DNA of 5,562 nt. It comes from Heliobacteriaceae bacterium. GTDB lineage: Bacteria > Cyanobacteriota > Vampirovibrionia > Gastranaerophilales > Gastranaerophilaceae. The notes beneath the pieces are model-generated. The model had not been told where the DNA came from and searched no databases. It saw only the letters and a list, made by a program, of their open reading frames with translations. The position numbers and the translations under genes are program-made. Location: assembly GCA_031267015.1 (NCBI GenBank), contig JAIRZW010000062.1:1-5562 (forward strand). Direction: 5' to 3'. This document shows positions 1-4,461 of the stretch, piece after piece; within the stretch, counting starts at the first letter, position 1; the number at the start of each line of letters is the position of its first letter.

Positions 1-1469
1 TGGCGTTCGATTTCCACGCGCCCCAGGTCAATCCAGCCGTCTTTGAAGCCCATGTTTATTGCAACGGATTTTTTCAGATATGCAAGCTCTTTGGATTTGT
101 CTTTAAGCGCGACGTTGTAATACGCAAGGTATCGGTATCCATCCGAAAAAGTCCGCAGAACCTTGTCGTAAATCTCCATTGCTTTTTTCTCTTTGTCGAG
201 CATTTGGTATGTCTGCGCAACCCGGATTAGCGGCATGGAGGAGTTTTTGTCTTTTGATACTGCGGCTTTGTAGTAATCCAGGGCAGGTTTATAGTTTTTG
301 TTTCTGAAATTCAAATCCCCGAGCACTAGCAACACAACCGGGTCGACGCGGTCAATCTTATAAGCTTTCATTGCGGTTTCCTGAGCTTTTTCAAACTCGT
401 TCATATCAAAATAAACCCGTGACATGAGCGCGTAAACATAGCCATTCATCTTCTTTTTCGTGCTTACTGCTCCCTGAAGCGCTCGCAGTGACTTGTTTAA
501 CTCGCCTTCATAATAGTAATAGTACGCCAGATGATAATTTTTTTGAAACTCGTTTTTCTTAATTTTGTAAAGCACATACTGCTCAAGAGATTGCGCCTTG
601 TTTGCAAAATAGTATGAACTAAACGGCTTTTTTTTGATTTCTTCGACTATTTTCAGCGCATGCTCCGGTTTTTTGCCCTGCGCAAGGATTTCCGCTTTAA
701 GCCGTTTATAGTTAATATTGTCCTCATTCAGTTTTATTGCGGAGTCTATGAATTTTTCCGCATTAACCGGGTCGCCTGATTTAAGATACCCGAGCGCGGC
801 AATGTAATTCGCATAGTCAGAGCCGGTCATGAGTGCGGTATTTTTGACCAATTCGTTCACGGCTTCGCGGCTTCGGTCGTTGTAGGTAATATCCGAATAG
901 AGTTCCGCAAGATAAGTCTCATCGTCGCGTCTTAGTTTTTTTGACGGAAAATAGTAGGTTCTGATGTCATCCGCGGCAATGTTCGTAATCTCTTTGTCCG
1001 AAACCTTTGATATTGCAAGGTCGGAAAGGTTAAAAAGCCCGATTTCCGCCATTTTTTCAGCCATGTTCATGTAGGAGTAATCGTTTGGAATGATTGATTC
1101 CAGAAGCATTCGGAAGTCCTGATATGCTGATTTTATGTTGCTCTGCATAAAGCGGTCATAAGCGATTGCGTACTGGCTGTCAATGTCGCGGCTTACGGAA
1201 AGCACGGCACGCTTAGGCTGGTTGAGAGTTGCGGCGGTCGAGCCGTCTGGTTGAGGGTTGAGGGTTGGTTCGTCAGCCGCCGCAACTCCGCAGGTTAGAA
1301 TAAATGCAACTGTAAATGCTGTCATTGCGAGGAGCTTTCGACAGAAAGCGCCCCCGGAACGAAGTCCGGGGCAGGCTGCAAGGCAATCCAGCTTTTTGTT
1401 ATTATTACGGATTTTCTGGATTGCTTCGCTCCCGTTGGTCGCTCGCAATGACGTTTCTATTTTCTTCAT
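1..1469 (-). CDS. Exported TPR-repeat protein, C-terminus beyond left edge
   Basis: The frame is open from ATG 1469-1467 to the left edge, 489 codons plus two bases, so the C-terminus is missing. Residues 50-65 (TAFTVAFILTCGVAAA, then DE) form a hydrophobic core and an Ala-rich signal peptidase I site, so the protein is probably exported or periplasmic. The basic start MKKI is separated from this core by about 44 residues encoded by a palindromic repeat. A Pro/Asn/Thr-rich linker (about 66-86) follows. The rest is helical with tetratricopeptide-like units, clearest from about residue 341 (EFEKAQETAMKAYKID, NYKPALDYYKAAVSKD, KEKKAMEIYDKVLRTF); such repeats mediate protein-protein contacts and no catalytic motif is visible. 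The start lies two bases after the HD-GYP gene's stop, with AGGG at 1484-1481 (11 bases upstream) as a possible ribosome site, which suggests translational coupling. ATG 1325-1323, inside the repeat, is an alternative start. Family within the TPR group is unknown. Confidence 0.85.
   Translation of the reverse strand, partial: MKKIETSLRATNGSEAIQKIRNNNKKLDCLAACPGLRSGGAFCRKLLAMTAFTVAFILTCGVAAADEPTLNPQPDGSTAATLNQPKRAVLSVSRDIDSQYAIAYDRFMQSNIKSAYQDFRMLLESIIPNDYSYMNMAEKMAEIGLFNLSDLAISKVSDKEITNIAADDIRTYYFPSKKLRRDDETYLAELYSDITYNDRSREAVNELVKNTALMTGSDYANYIAALGYLKSGDPVNAEKFIDSAIKLNEDNINYKRLKAEILAQGKKPEHALKIVEEIKKKPFSSYYFANKAQSLEQYVLYKIKKNEFQKNYHLAYYYYYEGELNKSLRALQGAVSTKKKMNGYVYALMSRVYFDMNEFEKAQETAMKAYKIDRVDPVVLLVLGDLNFRNKNYKPALDYYKAAVSKDKNSSMPLIRVAQTYQMLDKEKKAMEIYDKVLRTFSDGYRYLAYYNVALKDKSKELAYLKKSVAINMGFKDGWIDLGRVEIER
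1226..1288. repeat. 63-bp inverted-repeat element with internal GGTTGAG tandem, in-frame in the TPR gene
   Basis: Perfect 12-bp arms GAGTTGCGGCGG (1226-1237) and CCGCCGCAACTC (1277-1288) flank a centre holding about 2.7 copies of the 7-mer GGTTGAG (1249-1270). A related direct repeat, CTGGTTGAG(A/G)GTTG, occurs at 1218-1231 and 1247-1260. The span is 21 codons and stays open in the TPR frame, encoding part of the signal-peptidase region and the low-complexity linker. It may be a second palindromic element or a locally expanded linker; one copy cannot distinguish these. Confidence 0.6.
1321..1452. repeat. 132-bp composite palindromic repeat inserted in-frame in the TPR gene
   Basis: Terminal 11-bp perfect inverted repeats GTCATTGCGAG (1321-1331) and CTCGCAATGAC (1442-1452) bound the element. 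Nested inside are GCTTTC/GAAAGC (1334-1339/1344-1349), CCCCGGA/TCCGGGG (1352-1358/1365-1371) and a 9-bp perfect pair GCAATCCAG/CTGGATTGC (1383-1391/1416-1424). The termini match a dispersed repeat type (GTCATTGCGAG...CTCGCAATGAC) that I recognise from many bacterial genomes, where it is normally intergenic. It encodes no protein of its own and shows no clear target-site duplication. Its length is exactly 44 codons and no stop arises in the reading frame of the TPR gene, which it splits inside the signal peptide. Confidence 0.88.
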
Positions 1470-1471
1470 AG

Positions 1472-3124
1472 TTAATTATTCCCTAAATAATAATGATTGA
1501 ACAGTTTGACAAGGTTCTCATCAACCATATTTATTATATCAAGAAGGTTATGCCGGCTCAACACTTCGCGGTCGTTATCTTTCAAAATGTTAAGATTTTC
1601 GGTCAGGAAAACTTCCACAATCTTGTCCAGCGGAACCTGCAGGAACACATCAACAATGCTTTTGTCAAAATGTTTGCCGGAATCTTTTATAAGAATATCA
1701 ATAACGTTTGCAATCGGCATTTTGTCGCGGTAGTGGCGCTTTGAGGTTATGGCATCGAAAACGTCGGATACTGCAAGGATTCTGCCGCCGTAAGGGATGT
1801 CTTCGCCGCTGAGTTTGCGGAAGTAGCCCGTGCCGTCCCATTTTTCGTGGTGCGAACACGCAATATCAGTGATGGTTTTGAAATCCGCGGACGTTTGAAT
1901 CTTGTCCAAAATATCCTTGGTAATCTGAGCATGCGAGCGGATATGGCTGTATTCTTCGTCGGTTAATTTTCCTTCTTTTTGCAGAACCGAATCGCGAATC
2001 CCGATTTTGCCTATGTCGTGAAGGATTGCGGCTTTTTCCATAAGCTCTTTGTTTCTTTCGTCCATTTCAAGCGCGTCCACAATGAGCATGGTGTAAAGTC
2101 TTACGCGGGTTGAGTGCCCGGCTGTAATCTTGTCGCGTGCGTCAATAGAGGTTGCAAGAGTGTCAATAAAGCTGTCAAAAAGTTCTTTTTGTTCTTTGTA
2201 AAGTTGTTTCTGCTGCTCGAATAACTGGGCGTTTTCAAGCGCAATGCTTGCACTTCCGCCGATTGCAATAAGCAAATCTTCGTCGCCTTTTGTGAACACG
2301 CCTTCGTTTTTATTCAAAACCTGAAACGCGCCGATAATCTCCTGATTGTTGTTTTTAATCGGCATACAAAGGATAGTTTTCGTACGGTAGCCGGTTTTGC
2401 TGTCAACGTCTTTGTTAAAACGCCCGTCATTGTAAGCGTCTGCAATATTAACGGTTTCGCCTGTCTGCACTACATAACCCGCAAGCCCGGAATCAGCCGG
2501 GAAGCGGATTTCCTGATTGTCCATGCCCAGCGCAACCATTGACCAGAGTTCATTGCTGTATTTATCAAGAAGGAAAACCGTACAGCGGTCTGCGTCCATG
2601 GCGGTTTTGGTTTCTTCGGCAATGAGTGTCAACAGTACATTTATGTCAGTCTGGGCTGTAATCGACTGCCCGATTTTAACCAGCGATACAAGCGGGTCGC
2701 GCTTTACAGGCATGGAAAAATCAAACCCGTTCTGAAGCTGCCGGATTCTTACCTGTGTTTTTTCCGCAAGCTCAAATTCGTCACTCTCCGGATTCAGCGC
2801 GTTTTTGAAATGAATCAGCGCCACATCGTTGTTTCCCTCGCCAAAATTTATATTCCCCAAAGCAAATTCATTAAAAGCTTTTGCCTGAGCGCTTTTTGAA
2901 AACCCGGCCATGTGTGCGCCGTCGTTTATCAGCGCAAGCGCGGTTTTGTAATTGTTCTTATCAATCAGATATTCCGTAAGCCCGGTTAAGCTCAGGCAAA
3001 TCGAAATATATTCACCTTCTTTAAAGGCTTCCTGAGCCTGCAAAAACAGCGCCTTTGCCTGCACGTAATCCTTATCCTCCAGGCATGCTAAGCCCTTTCG
3101 TATAAATTCTTTACCTTCTGACAT
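1472..3124 (-). CDS. TPR-like / GAF / HD-GYP cyclic di-GMP phosphodiesterase (probable)
   Basis: A complete 550-residue cytoplasmic signalling protein with no membrane segment. Residues 1-130 are helical TPR-like repeats. A GAF domain spans about 157-300 and carries the NKFDE motif (N271 K272, F277, D281 E282) known from cyclic-nucleotide-binding GAF domains. A short Gln/Lys/Glu-rich coiled linker (about 297-318) leads to an HD-GYP domain (about 318-495). The expected metal ligands are present: H337, H369-D370, H398, H425, H426 and D454, with K373 after the HD pair. The GYP signature reads GYF (433-435). Ile333 occupies the position where tri-metal family members carry Glu, so a two-metal site is likelier. 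A roughly 55-residue C-terminal extension is unassigned. HD-GYP domains hydrolyse cyclic di-GMP to pGpG and/or GMP; activity here is inferred from the intact ligands. ATG 3124 is preceded by weak purine-rich AGAG (3134-3131). It probably heads an operon with the TPR gene. Confidence 0.9.
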   Translation of the reverse strand: MSEGKEFIRKGLACLEDKDYVQAKALFLQAQEAFKEGEYISICLSLTGLTEYLIDKNNYKTALALINDGAHMAGFSKSAQAKAFNEFALGNINFGEGNNDVALIHFKNALNPESDEFELAEKTQVRIRQLQNGFDFSMPVKRDPLVSLVKIGQSITAQTDINVLLTLIAEETKTAMDADRCTVFLLDKYSNELWSMVALGMDNQEIRFPADSGLAGYVVQTGETVNIADAYNDGRFNKDVDSKTGYRTKTILCMPIKNNNQEIIGAFQVLNKNEGVFTKGDEDLLIAIGGSASIALENAQLFEQQKQLYKEQKELFDSFIDTLATSIDARDKITAGHSTRVRLYTMLIVDALEMDERNKELMEKAAILHDIGKIGIRDSVLQKEGKLTDEEYSHIRSHAQITKDILDKIQTSADFKTITDIACSHHEKWDGTGYFRKLSGEDIPYGGRILAVSDVFDAITSKRHYRDKMPIANVIDILIKDSGKHFDKSIVDVFLQVPLDKIVEVFLTENLNILKDNDREVLSRHNLLDIINMVDENLVKLFNHYYLGNN

Positions 3125-3152
3125 TAATTTCTCTAATTCCTATACATTTCTA

Positions 3153-3188
3153 TATTTTTATTATAATATATTTTTATAGAGATTACAA
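3153..3188 (-). promoter_or_regulatory. Sigma-70-like promoter for the HD-GYP/TPR operon
   Basis: Reading the minus strand, TTGTAA (3188-3183, four of six bases of TTGACA) is followed after exactly 17 bases by a consensus TATAAT (3165-3160). The predicted start of transcription is near 3153, giving a leader of about 29 bases before ATG 3124. Confidence 0.6.
3162..3174 (+). promoter_or_regulatory. Probable -10 box for the glycosyltransferase gene, shared with the divergent promoter
   Basis: A consensus TATAAT at 3162-3167 lies on the plus strand and overlaps the minus-strand TATAAT, because the 8-mer ATTATAAT (3160-3167) is its own reverse complement. Predicted start is near 3174, about 29 bases before ATG 3203. 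No good -35 hexamer is visible at 16-18 bases upstream, so this is weaker than the divergent call. Confidence 0.4.
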
Positions 3189-3193
3189 ATTTT

Positions 3194-3197
3194 GGAG
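3194..3197 (+). promoter_or_regulatory. Ribosome binding site that decides the glycosyltransferase start
   Basis: GGAG, within TTTTGGAG, lies five bases before ATG 3203. It overlaps the in-frame GTG at 3197-3199, ruling that codon out as the main start and fixing the start at the third of three consecutive candidate codons (GTG, TTG, ATG). Confidence 0.75.
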
Positions 3198-3202
3198 TGT
3201 TG

Positions 3203-3889
3203 ATGAAAAAGGTTTCGATTTTAATACCTGTTTATAATGAGGCTGGCACGCTTAAAGAGATTCTGCAAAAGGTTGAAGCTGCCGATTTTTGCGGACTTGA
3301 AAAGGAAATTATCCTGATAGACGACTATTCAACAGACGGTACGCGCGAATTGTACAAGGATTTGCAATATAAAGTTTTGTATCATGAATACAATCAGGGC
3401 AAAGGTGCGGCGCTGCGAACAGGGCTTAGAGAAGCGGCCGGCGATATTATCGTAATCCAGGACGCGGATTTGGAGTATGACCCTGCGGATTATAAGCCGC
3501 TTATACAGCTTATTCTGGAAGAAAAGGCTGATGTTGTTTACGGTACGCGGCTTGCCGGCGGAAAACCGTCGCGCTCGTTCATGTTCCACCACCTTTTGGG
3601 TAATAAGCTTTTGTCGCTTTTGACAAATGTACTTTACGGCTCGACTTTGACCGACATGGAAACCTGCTACAAAGCGTTCCGTGCGGATTTTATCAAAGGA
3701 ATTGAAATTAAATCAAACCGGTTCGACTTTGAGCCGGAAATTACGGCAAAAGTTCTGAAACGCGGCGCACGGCTTTATGAAGTGCCGGTTTCCTACTACG
3801 GACGCGAGTTTGCAGAAGGCAAAAAAATTACATGGCGCGACGGATTCCACGCTATTATTGCGCTGATTAAGTTCAGATTCACGGACTAG
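3203..3889 (+). CDS. Family 2 glycosyltransferase, DPM1-like
   Basis: A 228-residue single-domain GT-A fold glycosyltransferase of the dolichol-phosphate-mannose-synthase type. Visible motifs are the nucleotide-sugar-binding start VSILIPVYNEAGTL (4-17), the acidic pair in ILIDDYSTDGT (37-47), NQGKGAALRTG (64-74), and the DxD metal/diphosphate motif D87-A-D89 followed by LEYDP. Also present are TDMETCYKAFR (150-160) and a C-terminal VPVSYYGRE-like stretch. The family transfers a sugar from a nucleotide donor (typically GDP-mannose or UDP-glucose) to a polyprenyl phosphate or related acceptor at the cytoplasmic membrane face; donor and acceptor cannot be read here. No membrane helix follows the catalytic domain, so it is the soluble form. 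I chose ATG 3203 because GGAG (3194-3197) lies five bases before it; GTG 3197 overlaps that ribosome site and TTG 3200 sits too close to it. The gene is divergent from the HD-GYP gene and 26 bases upstream of the zinc-ribbon gene. Confidence 0.92.
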   Translation: MKKVSILIPVYNEAGTLKEILQKVEAADFCGLEKEIILIDDYSTDGTRELYKDLQYKVLYHEYNQGKGAALRTGLREAAGDIIVIQDADLEYDPADYKPLIQLILEEKADVVYGTRLAGGKPSRSFMFHHLLGNKLLSLLTNVLYGSTLTDMETCYKAFRADFIKGIEIKSNRFDFEPEITAKVLKRGARLYEVPVSYYGREFAEGKKITWRDGFHAIIALIKFRFTD

Positions 3890-3903
3890 GGTTAATTTTA
3901 TAT

Positions 3904-3916
3904 TATAATACAGATA
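3904..3916 (+). promoter_or_regulatory. -10 box immediately upstream of the zinc-ribbon gene
   Basis: TATAAT (3904-3909), within the 10-mer TATTATAATA (3901-3910) also found upstream of the glycosyltransferase gene (3159-3168), ends six bases before ATG 3916. The expected transcription start falls on or beside the A of that ATG. No convincing -35 element is seen; the 26-base gap after the glycosyltransferase stop otherwise holds nothing. Confidence 0.45.
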
Positions 3917-4461
3917 TGACTGACACAACTGAAATTATTAATTGCCCGGCTTGCGGGATTGAAATGCAAAAGGTTTATTTGTTTGACAAGGGCCTGAATA
4001 TCGACATCTGCACCGCAGGTTGCGGAGGAATCTACTTTGATAATCAGGAATTGCAGCAGTTCAGCCAAAACACCGATACTGACGAGATTGACCGGCATTA
4101 CAAAGGCCTGACTTTCACAATGGCAGACCAGTCGCAAAAACGAATCTGCCCTTGTAAAACCCCCATGGCAAAACACACTGTTTCCGGCGGGATTCAGGTG
4201 GACACGTGTTACAACTGCGGCGGGGTTTTTCTGGATTACGGCGAAATCGACATGATTTTAAACCACGTTAGCCGTAACATGCCAAAATCCAAGCCAAAGC
4301 CCGCTCCTGCCGAAAACGTCGACATGGATACGCTTAGAAAATTCTACCGCGAAGCGCAGGACGAAGAAAGACTCAAGGAATACGTTTATTCAAAGGCGTT
4401 CGGATTTGACCGCCAGCCTTCGATGTTTTCGGTTTTGGGAATCCTTTCACGTCTTTTGTAG
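3916..4461 (+). CDS. Double zinc-ribbon (zf-TFIIB-like) protein of unknown function
   Basis: A 181-residue protein with two zf-TFIIB-like zinc ribbons. Ribbon 1 is C10-PA-C13 with C32-TAG-C36, followed by GGIYFDNQEL; ribbon 2 is C78-P-C80 with C98-YN-C101, followed by GGVFLDYGEID. The GG(I/V)(Y/F)(F/L)D..E tail after the last cysteine pair is the family hallmark. Spacings deviate from CxxC/CxxC: CxxxC in the second half of ribbon 1 and CxC in the first half of ribbon 2. A Lys/Pro-rich linker (about 123-133) leads to a charged helix (about 137-160) and a hydrophobic tail ending SVLGILSRLL. Proteins of this family are widespread in bacteria but poorly characterised; nucleic-acid binding or a chaperone-like role is possible, not shown. 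A TATAAT at 3904-3909 lies six bases before the ATG and no Shine-Dalgarno is visible, so the mRNA may be leaderless. The 3' end overlaps the phosphohexomutase gene by 15 bases. Confidence 0.85.
   Translation: MTDTTEIINCPACGIEMQKVYLFDKGLNIDICTAGCGGIYFDNQELQQFSQNTDTDEIDRHYKGLTFTMADQSQKRICPCKTPMAKHTVSGGIQVDTCYNCGGVFLDYGEIDMILNHVSRNMPKSKPKPAPAENVDMDTLRKFYREAQDEERLKEYVYSKAFGFDRQPSMFSVLGILSRLL

Noticed and set aside
1284..1298. Lipobox (ILTC) making the TPR protein a lipoprotein
   Set aside because: Thr precedes the Cys where Gly, Ala or Ser is normal, and a good AAA signal peptidase I site follows; I favour ordinary export.
1258..1500. Plus-strand 80-codon open frame over the repeats
   Set aside because: It is the shadow of the palindromic elements opposite the TPR gene; it has no ribosome site or recognisable protein, and the minus-strand frame continues for 489 codons.
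3197..3199. GTG start for the glycosyltransferase
   Set aside because: It overlaps the GGAG ribosome site that is properly spaced for ATG 3203.
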